Part shown: piece by piece, positions 23,947 through 31,042 of the stretch
Layout: every line of letters starts with the position of its first letter
Position numbering within the stretch: position 1 is the first letter of the stretch
IMG/VR virus record: IMGVR_UViG_3300042352_001329
Span: 1-51,710 of that record
Origin: a virus
Strand: one strand, 5' to 3'
DNA: 51,710 nt
Notes under the pieces: model-generated
Database searches by the model: none
The model's input: the letters and a program-made list of their open reading frames with translations, nothing else
Told to the model about the DNA's origin: nothing
Translations under genes and position numbers: made by a program

Positions 23947-23956
23947 TAATATACTA
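23947..23956 (-). promoter_or_regulatory. Early-type promoter motif
   Basis: Minus-strand TAGTATATTA, identical to the site at 25431-25440. It overlaps the end of the upstream membrane gene. Confidence 0.5.
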
Positions 23957-24178
23957 AGAACTCTTAGGTTTTTCTCTAAAAAATAAAAAATAAAGTCCAA
24001 AAAAGAATGCCGATAGGCAATAGAAAATAGCGTCCGTAATCCAATAAGAACCTGTCCATTTCATTACTAGAGCAAAGAGGGCATCGAATCCAAGAGGGTT
24101 GAAGAATGTCGCCAGGATCAGGATCCATGTCCCCGTTAGCCTCTTCCGATTGTGTTTTAATTTGGCGAATACTGTCAC
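23954..24178 (-). CDS. Small two-pass membrane protein
   Basis: 74 residues. Basic N-terminus, then hydrophobic segments at about 17-40 and 48-68, basic C-terminus. No family recognised. Chosen over an overlapping alternative frame because of its clean membrane layout and better fit to the minus-strand operon. Confidence 0.5.
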   Translation of the reverse strand: MTVFAKLKHNRKRLTGTWILILATFFNPLGFDALFALVMKWTGSYWITDAIFYCLSAFFFGLYFLFFREKPKSS

Positions 24179-24260
24179 TTTCCATGGTGTTAGGTATTTT
24201 CTCAGTAGAGAAAAGGATTAATTGAATAAACTGAGGATTTGTAAAAATCTTAATTATTTA
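24179..24260. other. Short intergenic stretch
   Basis: No gene. Minus-strand GGTAATAAATAATT near 24246-24260 resembles the late motif, but it lies far (about 65 nt) from the next ATG. Confidence 0.3.
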
Positions 24261-24494
24261 TTACCACTTAGGTTCTTCTAATGGACAAGACTCCCCTTTA
24301 GTTGCAGTCTTTGCAAAAATATAGCAGCCGCATTCTCCGCACTGTCCACTGGCTCCAAGAAATTTATCACACTCATAACAAATAGAAAGTCGTTCATTAC
24401 GAATATCATCTCCAACAAATAGCTCGTCAAAGATTCCCTTAATTTGGGTCCTAACTTCTTTAGATTTACAGTTCTTGCAATCGCTCATGTTCAA
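24261..24494 (-). CDS. Zinc-ribbon protein (DUF6171-like)
   Basis: 77 residues with cysteine pairs CKNC, CYEC and CGECGC and a final CPLEEPKW. This is the usual layout of small phage zinc-ribbon proteins of the DUF6171 type, probably binding two zinc ions. A second in-frame ATG at 24488 gives MSDCKNCKS, a likely alternative start. It overlaps the UV-endonuclease gene by 29 nt. Function unknown; may bind DNA, RNA or protein. Confidence 0.7.
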   Translation of the reverse strand: MNMSDCKNCKSKEVRTQIKGIFDELFVGDDIRNERLSICYECDKFLGASGQCGECGCYIFAKTATKGESCPLEEPKW

Positions 24495-25425
24495 GTTGAA
24501 TATAATTTTCTAATAGAGTATTATACTGCTCACGATACTTTAGAACAGCCAAGTCTTTGGCTTTTGCCTCAACCTCAATATCTAGAGTCAATCCATATGG
24601 ATTAATTTTTTCATAGATATAATCAGCATGGGATCTAGCAATAACTGACGAATCTTCAAATGTTTTCTTTGAACTAGAATAGTGAGTTAGTGGAGTACAA
24701 GACCAAGTAGATGCAGCAAGTTTTAGTGCAGCTTCTTCGGTTAGTCCACTTGTATTAAATCGATGATGATGGAAATCAAATGTAATTGGAGTTCCAATAC
24801 GAGCAGTAACTAAGTCAAATAGATCTTGAACTGAATATTGAGTAGCCTTATCATCATTTTCGACAACAAGGCGGCTTTGCGCAGAGCTGCTAAGTAGACT
24901 AAAATTTTGGCAAAAGCGGTCGGCCGCTGCTTCCTTGTCACCATAGGTTCCACCTACATGGATATTGATTGGAAATTGATGAGTAATTGGTAAACCCATA
25001 AGATCCATAATTTCTGCATGCTGATTTAAATCTTTGACAGTTTTTGTAACAACGCTTGGATTTGGCGAAGGTAAAACGTCGAATTGACCAGGGTGCATCG
25101 ATAACCTGATATTATTAGCTAGTACAAAAGCACCGATTGCTTGCATATCTGGTAAAATTTCCTTGAAATTTGGAAGTTCTTGAATTTTGTATTCTGACAT
25201 CCATGGAAAAACGTCGCTTGACATACGATAAACATATATGTCATTTGCTAAGTTCCATTCTAAGATAGTTAGAATATCCTTGATATTTTGATGGGCCAAC
25301 TCGCCACAATATTGCACACCCTTTTGCTGAAAGGTTTTTTTAATCATTCCACGATTTGCAGTAACTTTTCTATCTAGTGATAGGTTAATGCAGCAATATC
25401 CAAGGCGAGTTGTTTCATTTATCAT
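24466..25425 (-). CDS. uvsE: UV damage endonuclease (UvsE/UVDE)
   Basis: 319 residues of TIM-barrel type. LGYCCINL near the start, YRMSSDVFPW, LSMHPGQFDVL, NIHVGGTYGDK, LVVENDDK, FDFHHHRFN and LDIEVEAKAKDLAVL occur in family order and provide the metal-binding H, E, D residues and the modified-lysine position. The enzyme nicks DNA on the 5' side of UV photoproducts and other lesions. It is nearly full length for the family. The TAGTATATTA promoter is 6 nt from the ATG, so its message should be leaderless. Confidence 0.95.
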   Translation of the reverse strand: MINETTRLGYCCINLSLDRKVTANRGMIKKTFQQKGVQYCGELAHQNIKDILTILEWNLANDIYVYRMSSDVFPWMSEYKIQELPNFKEILPDMQAIGAFVLANNIRLSMHPGQFDVLPSPNPSVVTKTVKDLNQHAEIMDLMGLPITHQFPINIHVGGTYGDKEAAADRFCQNFSLLSSSAQSRLVVENDDKATQYSVQDLFDLVTARIGTPITFDFHHHRFNTSGLTEEAALKLAASTWSCTPLTHYSSSKKTFEDSSVIARSHADYIYEKINPYGLTLDIEVEAKAKDLAVLKYREQYNTLLENYIQLEHERLQEL

Positions 25426-25430
25426 ATAAC

Positions 25431-25440
25431 TAATATACTA
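25431..25440 (-). promoter_or_regulatory. Early-type promoter motif, leaderless spacing
   Basis: Minus-strand TAGTATATTA; TATATT, 6 nt, then the ATG at 25425. It overlaps the 3' end of the upstream small gene. Confidence 0.5.
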
Positions 25441-25656
25441 AAGATTCTTCATTTTTGTGAGCTCTTCACACTTTTCAAATTCTTCTTGACCCTCAAAGTA
25501 GTTTATCATTTCTACTATAAGATCAGCCTTTTCCTTTTCATCAAATGGAATATCATCTGGCCAAGTAAAATTATTAGATAGAAGGTGTTTATACATTTCT
25601 TCTATCATATCAATATACATGCTTTCTAGAGCAGCTTTATAATCAATTACTCGCAT
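25438..25656 (-). CDS. Small acidic protein with EEFEKC motif
   Basis: 72 residues from the chosen start at 25656 (MRVIDYKAALESMY); the longer frame to 25692 only reads further into the exonuclease gene. EMINYFEGQEEFEKCEEL near the C-terminus is related to the proteins at 14128 and 47933. It overlaps the exonuclease gene by 14 nt. Function unknown. Confidence 0.55.
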   Translation of the reverse strand: MRVIDYKAALESMYIDMIEEMYKHLLSNNFTWPDDIPFDEKEKADLIVEMINYFEGQEEFEKCEELTKMKNL

Positions 25657-26266
25657 TCTGATAATTATTTGTAGCTTTACGAATAACTTCAATTACATCA
25701 ATTGCGTCATCTACTCCATCATGAGTTACATGATTTTCAAGGCCAATTCGCTCTTTACATTTTCCAAGACCAGGTAAAGACTCATCATTTTTCCAATCGG
25801 TAACTAATACAGCTGGATCAATAATACGATTACGAATCTTGATTTTAGTATTCCAAGTTGGAATTAGGGTTTCCAACCAAACTTTATCGAATGATGCGAA
25901 GTTTTTACCTGCTGCATTAATAACAACTCGGTCTCCATCGACTTCACAACCATGAAACTGCAACCAATTCGCAAATGCAGTTGCAACCATTTGTGGAGTT
26001 AAAATATTATGTTTCTTACGATAATCTCCGCGATCTTCTTTTCGAATCTTATCCATATCGGCAATAATCTTAATAAGATTCATATTCATATTAATAGCAA
26101 AGGCCGAACCTGTATATTGAGGATGTTCAATTACACAATTAAATTTAGGCAATTCGGAAATTGGCTTAACATCATTTGTGTCCTCAATTACTGCACCAAT
26201 CTGTAGGATCTGACATGTTTGTGGATCCAGTCCAGTGGTTTCTAAATCAATTGATACGTATTTCAT
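25643..26266 (-). CDS. DnaQ-like DEDDh 3'-5' exonuclease
   Basis: 207 residues. SIDLETTGLD (5-14) is Exo I, NFASFDKVWL near 120-130 is Exo II, and HDGVDDAIDVIEV near 183-195 gives the catalytic H and D of Exo III. This is the DEDDh fold of oligoribonuclease, RNase T and T4 DexA. It may degrade host DNA or short nucleic acids. Standalone, no polymerase domain. It carries an early-type motif 13-27 nt upstream. Confidence 0.88.
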   Translation of the reverse strand: MKYVSIDLETTGLDPQTCQILQIGAVIEDTNDVKPISELPKFNCVIEHPQYTGSAFAINMNMNLIKIIADMDKIRKEDRGDYRKKHNILTPQMVATAFANWLQFHGCEVDGDRVVINAAGKNFASFDKVWLETLIPTWNTKIKIRNRIIDPAVLVTDWKNDESLPGLGKCKERIGLENHVTHDGVDDAIDVIEVIRKATNNYQNASN

Positions 26267-26278
26267 TTCTTAAATTTT

Positions 26279-26293
26279 ATTATAATATACTAA
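26279..26293 (-). promoter_or_regulatory. Early-type promoter motif
   Basis: Minus-strand TTAGTATATTATAAT, upstream of the exonuclease ATG at 26266 and overlapping the end of the SSB-like gene. Confidence 0.45.
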
Positions 26294-26700
26294 TCTAATA
26301 TGTCCCATGGTAAGTCATCGTCTGCAATTGGGGCGGACTTTTTAGGTGTACTTGGAGCATCACCGAACAGATCGTTCATAATTTCATCATCAGTCATGTC
26401 CTGTTCATCCAAAATACCATTTGATTTTGTAACATGAATTTGAGTTGCTTCAATCGTATTGAAGTATTTGATTTGACCGTTTGGACTTTCCCATTTACGA
26501 CCAGCTAATTTATAACCAACTTGAATTTGATCTCCAGTGTTTGCAAAATCTAACATTTCACATTTTTCTTGAATTGCAACAAACGTTACGTACTGTGGGT
26601 ACTTATCATTAGTTCCAACTACAAATTCTCTTTTCTTAAATTTTGCTGATACAAATTGGGTTTCGTCTACCTTAATTAAGGTTCCACTAAATGTTGACAT
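26290..26700 (-). CDS. DUF3127 OB-fold protein, putative SSB
   Basis: 136 residues. VSAKFKKREFVV, KYPQYVTFVA, GDQIQVGYKLAGRKW and NGQIKYFNTIEA are the DUF3127 signature, a Bacteroidota OB-fold family regarded as a single-stranded-DNA-binding-like domain. The tail is acidic and ends DDDLPWDILD, resembling the acidic protein-interaction tip of SSB. I infer that it is the phage SSB or an SSB-like replication factor. It is in the ligase/kinase operon and is preceded 1 nt by the kinase gene. Confidence 0.82.
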   Translation of the reverse strand: MSTFSGTLIKVDETQFVSAKFKKREFVVGTNDKYPQYVTFVAIQEKCEMLDFANTGDQIQVGYKLAGRKWESPNGQIKYFNTIEATQIHVTKSNGILDEQDMTDDEIMNDLFGDAPSTPKKSAPIADDDLPWDILD

Positions 26701-26701
26701 A

Positions 26702-27178
26702 TTAAAAGTTTGGGTTTGTTATTTTTAAATCATAATTATTAAATCCAGCAAAGAGCTCTCTATCTGCTTCTAGTCTAGCATCAACTGTATGACCTGGCAT
26801 TACTCTTTCTCCAAGTCTTTCTCGACGAATCTCTTCATCAATATCAAAAAATATTACAAAGGATTTTGCACGATCTTCTGGTGAAAGGTGAGATAGACCA
26901 CTTGGTGTCATAATAAAAACATCATCTCTATAGAATTGTTTTAGGGTTGTTCCATATGTCCATCCATTAAAATCAATTACCTCGTAAAACTCATCTTCAT
27001 CTTTCATTGCTTTACACTGATCTTGACTTAAAAAGAAATAATCTTTTCCATCGACTTCTCCAGGTCTAGGAGGTCTTGTTGTATAACTTACTGCGTAAGT
27101 CATGCCTCTTTCTTCAAGGCGTTTGCGCATAAAATCTTTACCTGATGCGCCAGGTCCTACTAAAATAATTCTTGGCAT
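26702..27178 (-). CDS. gmk: Guanylate kinase-like nucleotide kinase
   Basis: 158 residues. GPGASGKDF (8-16) is a P-loop, SYTTRPPRPGEVDGKDYFF (31-49) is the guanylate-binding signature, and the YGT near 75 adds a base contact. It phosphorylates GMP or dGMP to the diphosphate, feeding DNA synthesis. The length is short for the family (usually about 190-200), so the C-terminal helix is trimmed. Its first base coincides with the last base of the ligase gene (27178). Confidence 0.88.
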   Translation of the reverse strand: MPRIILVGPGASGKDFMRKRLEERGMTYAVSYTTRPPRPGEVDGKDYFFLSQDQCKAMKDEDEFYEVIDFNGWTYGTTLKQFYRDDVFIMTPSGLSHLSPEDRAKSFVIFFDIDEEIRRERLGERVMPGHTVDARLEADRELFAGFNNYDLKITNPNF

Positions 27179-28473
27179 TATATTGTTCTTGTTTTTTCGT
27201 AAATTGCTTTAATAACTGGAAATCTTAAAGAATTTTGACCATGCTGATCTGTAGTTTCTTCAAAATATTGAACTGTAATTGTTTTACCTACAATTTGATC
27301 AGGGTTTTTATAAAATTGACGACGTTGTTCTATTGAAAAGCCTGATCCAACTCTAACTTGATTTCCTTTATGTGTAATAAAAACGTTACCTAACATTTCT
27401 TCTTCAACTTCGCGGCCATCTTCAATAACTCTGTGCGTTGAATTTTCAACTCCCTCTACAATGTATTCAGCATCATAGAATTTTTTAACTTTAAGAATCT
27501 CATCGCTACGTTTTCCAATATATGGAGTATCTTTTCTTAGCATTAGTCCTTCCCAACCTTGAGCAGTTGAATTAGTAATTTCAGTTTGAAGTTGCTCTTC
27601 AGATTCAATTAAGGTTTGCTTTAAGATAGTCGTATTGATTAAGTCAATTCCACTAAATAATAGAGCAGCTATTGTAATACGGTCCCTAAATTTTCGATCA
27701 GTTGATGAAGTTTGACTATTAAATTCTTCTAGAGTTAGGCAGTCAAATACTAAATATTTTGGATTTTTAATTGTATGATTTTTTCTACCAATCTCTTTGA
27801 TAATTCCCTGAAAATCTTCTTGACCAGAGTCATTCATCATACAAACTTCACCATCAAGAACCGTATCAATTAGGTTTAGTCTCTTAATGTCGGCTTTTAG
27901 TGTATCTAGAGTTAAGAATTCATTACCACCTCTTGAAAAGAATTTAACATCTCCCTTATCATCAATTATAGTAATACAACGAACTCCATCTAATTTACGA
28001 CTCATATACCAATGATCTTCTAATTTGACCTTCTTTTTTGTCTTATCATCATATGGTAAAGCTAGAGCAACATCAAAGGTTGGAATAGTTCCAGGCAATA
28101 CTGAATTAATTAGAGTAGTAGTTGCACGAGTTTTTAAGTTGCGATCTAAGATACTATAGATCACTTCTGAGAACTCCAAATTTTCTGCTATAAATCCATT
28201 CACATAGGCAATTGCAGTGTTGCCAGTGATACGCCTGTCATTCAGGTCATCTAGAAGAGAGAATATATCAGTATAGCTTGGAGTTGATAACTCTGAATGC
28301 TTTTTTAGATTAGCTGGCGTAACATAATACTGTTTAAATGGAGAATAGGTATACTCCAAAATCTTTTTAAGATATGGGCTGCTAAATTGCAGAAGGACTG
28401 CTTTTTTATCGTTGGTCGATGAAGTTATGTTCATTGCCTCGATAAAGTCCTGGATTGATTTAAGATTATTCAT
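27178..28473 (-). CDS. ATP-dependent DNA ligase
   Basis: 431 residues from the start at 28473 (MNNLKSIQDF). The longer frame is rejected because its first 33 residues come from the terminator and promoter sequences. SRKLDGVRC (158-166) is motif I with catalytic K160; LDGEV, KYLVFDCL, EGLMLRK and EILKVKKF are motifs III to V. A C-terminal OB-fold follows. It seals DNA nicks with ATP. Its promoter TATAAT is 6 nt before the ATG, predicting a leaderless message. Confidence 0.92.
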   Translation of the reverse strand: MNNLKSIQDFIEAMNITSSTNDKKAVLLQFSSPYLKKILEYTYSPFKQYYVTPANLKKHSELSTPSYTDIFSLLDDLNDRRITGNTAIAYVNGFIAENLEFSEVIYSILDRNLKTRATTTLINSVLPGTIPTFDVALALPYDDKTKKKVKLEDHWYMSRKLDGVRCITIIDDKGDVKFFSRGGNEFLTLDTLKADIKRLNLIDTVLDGEVCMMNDSGQEDFQGIIKEIGRKNHTIKNPKYLVFDCLTLEEFNSQTSSTDRKFRDRITIAALLFSGIDLINTTILKQTLIESEEQLQTEITNSTAQGWEGLMLRKDTPYIGKRSDEILKVKKFYDAEYIVEGVENSTHRVIEDGREVEEEMLGNVFITHKGNQVRVGSGFSIEQRRQFYKNPDQIVGKTITVQYFEETTDQHGQNSLRFPVIKAIYEKTRTI

Positions 28474-28479
28474 ATACTT

Positions 28480-28486
28480 ATTATAC
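28480..28486 (-). promoter_or_regulatory. Early-type promoter motif, leaderless spacing
   Basis: Minus-strand GTATAAT; TATAAT, 6 nt, ATG at 28473. It follows the terminator of the upstream gene almost directly, so terminator and promoter share the T-rich stretch. Confidence 0.5.
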
Positions 28487-28489
28487 AAA

Positions 28490-28514
28490 AAAGGAGACCA
28501 AAAAGGTCTCCTTT
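28490..28514 (-). terminator. Rho-independent terminator
   Basis: AAAGGAGACC, loop AAAAA, GGTCTCCTTT; followed on the minus strand by a run of T. It ends the gene at 28538-29059. Confidence 0.88.
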
Positions 28515-28537
28515 GACATATAAAAGACGCCAGTAAA

Positions 28538-29059
28538 TTAGGCGGGAGTTTCTTCGGTTTGCGGTACCGCATTCTCAGCTGGAGTTTCCAAAGTCTTAAT
28601 TGCTTTGTCTAACTCATGAACTTTAGCATATGCGCTATTTAATTGAAAAGAAACTTTGAATAGTGCTTGTGCATTGTGTAAACCTGTGAATTTTGCACGG
28701 TTTAGGAAATACAAACAAGATTCAATACATGCAGCTGGCAATCTAACTGGGCTAACCTCAGAGTTTTTACCTTCGCCTTTATGGTTTTCAATTTCTCCCA
28801 ATAACATGTTGTGATTTTGTAGAATAACGAAAGCTTCGTTAGGTCCAGTAAATTCAACACTATTTTTTAGGAAATTTCTCAACCACTTAAGATCGTCTTG
28901 AGTCATTGATGGAACATCAAAATGACCACGTCTTTGTGCTTTAAGTTTTTCGATTTCAGATAATTCTTGTTGAGGCTCTTCTACCTCTGGAGTTGCATCA
29001 GTAATTTGATCAACTTGTTCTAAAATTTGCTCGTCTTGAGTTACAGTTTCGTTTGACAT
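28538..29059 (-). CDS. Protein of unknown function with acidic ends
   Basis: 173 residues from the start at 29059 (MSNETVTQ); the longer frame runs into the Nudix gene. Residues 1-45 and 158-173 are acidic, proline-rich and disordered; the centre (50-155) is helical, with LPAACIESCLYFLNRAKF. No family recognised. Monocistronic, with an early-type promoter at 29084 and its own terminator. The strong dedicated terminator suggests a separately regulated, perhaps abundant product. Confidence 0.7.
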   Translation of the reverse strand: MSNETVTQDEQILEQVDQITDATPEVEEPQQELSEIEKLKAQRRGHFDVPSMTQDDLKWLRNFLKNSVEFTGPNEAFVILQNHNMLLGEIENHKGEGKNSEVSPVRLPAACIESCLYFLNRAKFTGLHNAQALFKVSFQLNSAYAKVHELDKAIKTLETPAENAVPQTEETPA

Positions 29060-29083
29060 AAATATCTTTGTTTTTGTTAAGAT

Positions 29084-29090
29084 ATTATAC
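29084..29090 (-). promoter_or_regulatory. Early-type promoter motif
   Basis: Minus-strand GTATAAT; 24 nt before the ATG at 29059. Preceded by TTTG, overlapping the stop of the Nudix gene. Confidence 0.5.
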
Positions 29091-29096
29091 CAAACT

Positions 29097-29579
29097 CTAT
29101 TCGATAGTTTCAATCAAACGCTGAGCAATTATCTGTTGAGAACGGGATAATTTATCAATAGCTTCTTGAATTGGAATAAATCCAGCCCAATCTACCTCTT
29201 CGGCTTGTAGTTGTTCTTTAGGTACTTTCGGCGAAGCAAGGCCAATTTGTTCAAGACTCTCAATGTATACCTCAAAATAAGCGCAGCGAGAGTGAGGAAT
29301 ACCGCGACGGTAAAATACAAAATATTTCTCATTTTTATCAATTAGTTCTGGATTTACCGTAACCCCGGTCTCTTCTCTAGTTTCACGAATTGCACAAGTT
29401 AGAAGATCTTCGCCTGGTTCAATTCCGCCTTTGGGAATTCCAAACGGTTGATTCTTCCAACTTGCGTTCGATGGATGAATTAATAAAAGTTTTCCTTCCC
29501 AGATAATAGCTAGGCCGGCCGCTCTAATTTCAAGCTGCTTTTCGCTTTCTGCTAAATAATCTGTGAATGTAAAAATCAT
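29097..29579 (-). CDS. Head-targeted Nudix hydrolase (CTS-like N-terminus)
   Basis: 160 residues. The leader MIFTFTDYLAE|S has an L-A-E cut site at residue 11. The Nudix box runs from G51 to V73 (GGIEPGE at 51-57, RETREETGV at 65-73), complete for metal binding and catalysis. The family cuts diphosphates linked to nucleosides or sugars (NDP-X, capped RNA, ApnA and others). It overlaps the bS21 gene by 4 nt and is the last gene of the late operon that starts at 34970. Packaging is inferred from the leader and the operon. Confidence 0.85.
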   Translation of the reverse strand: MIFTFTDYLAESEKQLEIRAAGLAIIWEGKLLLIHPSNASWKNQPFGIPKGGIEPGEDLLTCAIRETREETGVTVNPELIDKNEKYFVFYRRGIPHSRCAYFEVYIESLEQIGLASPKVPKEQLQAEEVDWAGFIPIQEAIDKLSRSQQIIAQRLIETIE

Positions 29580-29770
29580 TTGTTTAATTCATCTTTCTTT
29601 TTTTGAATATACTTTGCTTTATTAATTTCGCTACGACGCTTCACGCTAGGCTTTTCAAATTCTTTACGATCTCTTAAAAGTTGCAATTGCTTAGTATCAG
29701 CAACCTTTCTTTTTAATTGTTTAAGAGCTCTTTCTAAAGACTCTGAATTTCGTATATCGATTATTAGCAT
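29576..29770 (-). CDS. rpsU: Phage-encoded ribosomal protein bS21
   Basis: 64 residues. The pattern I-x-IR-x-SESLERALKQLKRK, then LRDRKEFEKPSVKRR and a basic tail KAKYIQKKKDELNK matches bacterial bS21 throughout, most like Bacteroidota forms. bS21 sits at the 30S platform near the 3' end of 16S rRNA. In Flavobacterium it is reported to help occlude the anti-Shine-Dalgarno. Phage copies exchange for the host protein and may bias initiation. It is translationally coupled to the Nudix gene (ATGA) and begins 1 nt below the stop codon of the late gene before it; no Shine-Dalgarno is present. Confidence 0.9.
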   Translation of the reverse strand: MLIIDIRNSESLERALKQLKRKVADTKQLQLLRDRKEFEKPSVKRRSEINKAKYIQKKKDELNK

Positions 29771-29771
29771 A

Positions 29772-31016
29772 TTATGATAATTCTAACATTTTCTTAGCGC
29801 CATCTGAAATAGTTCCTCTTAGTGCAGCGCTAAATAATTGTACAATTTTTCCTGCTTCTGGGGAATCTACTTCATCTGCAATCGCAGCATCTACTCCAAG
29901 CTTTGTATCAATAATACCAAGCGTTTGTAAGTCTTTCCAAGCAGTTTCAACATTTAATAATCCCTTTGGAGTTAATACCATAACTGCCATAATTGCATTA
30001 ACTTCTTCATCAGCAGAAACCCAACTATCATCAATTATTGACCAAATTGTTTCTGCCCATTTTTTAGCATCATCTCCAACTGGTTCATATGAAACCAATG
30101 AATTTGCAGAAGGGACTTTGCTTTTTAAATATTGTGTGTCCTCATCACCTTCCGACGCCCAATCTGGATTCCAATTCAAGATTCTATCCATTACTCGACC
30201 GGCAGGTTTTCCACCAATGAATGGAGCATATCCAAAATCTCCCCAAGTCCATGCATCCATTTCCGCGTATGTACTAGCTGCATCTTGTGTAAACATATCC
30301 CAATAGTCATCTTTACCAAATGCTGCGACTAAGAATTTTTTTGCAGCGTCTGCATTTAGATTATTCTGAATAATCCAGTATATTGCAGCTTCGGTTGCAT
30401 TATGCACAACATCTTCATTTGAGTTTGACCAATAGTTAGCATTTGCTCTAATTGCAGCCGAAACTGTTTGAGCAACACTTTTTTCCTTATCGGCCGCACT
30501 TGTACTCGATGGCAAGTTTGATTTTGGCTGTTTAGTAGTCGGATCGATTGCAAATTTTCCAGATGCAATATCAATAACTTCAGATATTTTACCATCTGTA
30601 CTTTTTGTCGTAATCTCTTTATCAGTTATTGAATAAGTTCCAGAATAGGCGACCTTTCCGCTTCCATCATTAATATAAACGACTACCGTTAGAGGTTTTG
30701 ATCTAAAATTATATGAGCGACCTGCTGATAAAATATCAATGCTTACGCCATTTTCCTTTTCAGGTTTTTCTTCAGTAGCATTGTATACACTAGCTAGCCT
30801 AGTGTTAGGCATCTTTAGAAGTTTATCCATGATTGCTTGATCTAGCGCAGTCGTAGCAACAGCAGGCGGTGGAGTTTCCGTTGTAGGGTCTTCTTTAATT
30901 GTAGTAAGCTTAGGATTAGTATTAGTAGCAGGAGGGGTCTTTGTTGCATTAACACCACGTCCGCCTGAACCATCTTGTTCATTAATAAAATCCTTAAATG
31001 TTTTAATAACTCGCAT
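29772..31016 (-). CDS. Head-targeted protein of unknown function (CTS-like N-terminus)
   Basis: 414 residues starting MRVIKTFKDFINE|Q, with an I-N-E cut at residue 13. A disordered T/P-rich linker runs to about residue 60. A small beta domain (about 85-150) is followed by a second S/T/K-rich linker and a helical C-terminal domain rich in tryptophan (about 190-414). No family or active site recognised. It lies in the operon 34970-29097 and has an additional late-type motif upstream. Confidence 0.78.
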   Translation of the reverse strand: MRVIKTFKDFINEQDGSGGRGVNATKTPPATNTNPKLTTIKEDPTTETPPPAVATTALDQAIMDKLLKMPNTRLASVYNATEEKPEKENGVSIDILSAGRSYNFRSKPLTVVVYINDGSGKVAYSGTYSITDKEITTKSTDGKISEVIDIASGKFAIDPTTKQPKSNLPSSTSAADKEKSVAQTVSAAIRANANYWSNSNEDVVHNATEAAIYWIIQNNLNADAAKKFLVAAFGKDDYWDMFTQDAASTYAEMDAWTWGDFGYAPFIGGKPAGRVMDRILNWNPDWASEGDEDTQYLKSKVPSANSLVSYEPVGDDAKKWAETIWSIIDDSWVSADEEVNAIMAVMVLTPKGLLNVETAWKDLQTLGIIDTKLGVDAAIADEVDSPEAGKIVQLFSAALRGTISDGAKKMLELS

Positions 31017-31032
31017 TGTTTTTGATATTTTT

Positions 31033-31042
31033 AATATTTATT
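31033..31042 (-). promoter_or_regulatory. Late-type promoter motif
   Basis: Minus-strand AATAAATATT, ending 16 nt before the ATG at 31016; an internal promoter of the operon. Confidence 0.45.

Noticed and set aside
23976-24185. Alternative minus frame 23976-24185
   Set aside because: Shadow of the membrane gene 23954-24178, with no coherent layout and poor residue composition.
27178-28473. Ligase N-terminus MNNLKSIQDFIEA as packaging leader
   Set aside because: The residue at the third position before the cut is F, and the gene has an early-type, not late-type, promoter.
28474-28572. Longer start for the DNA ligase at 28572
   Set aside because: The extra 33 residues are a translation of the terminator hairpin and promoter.
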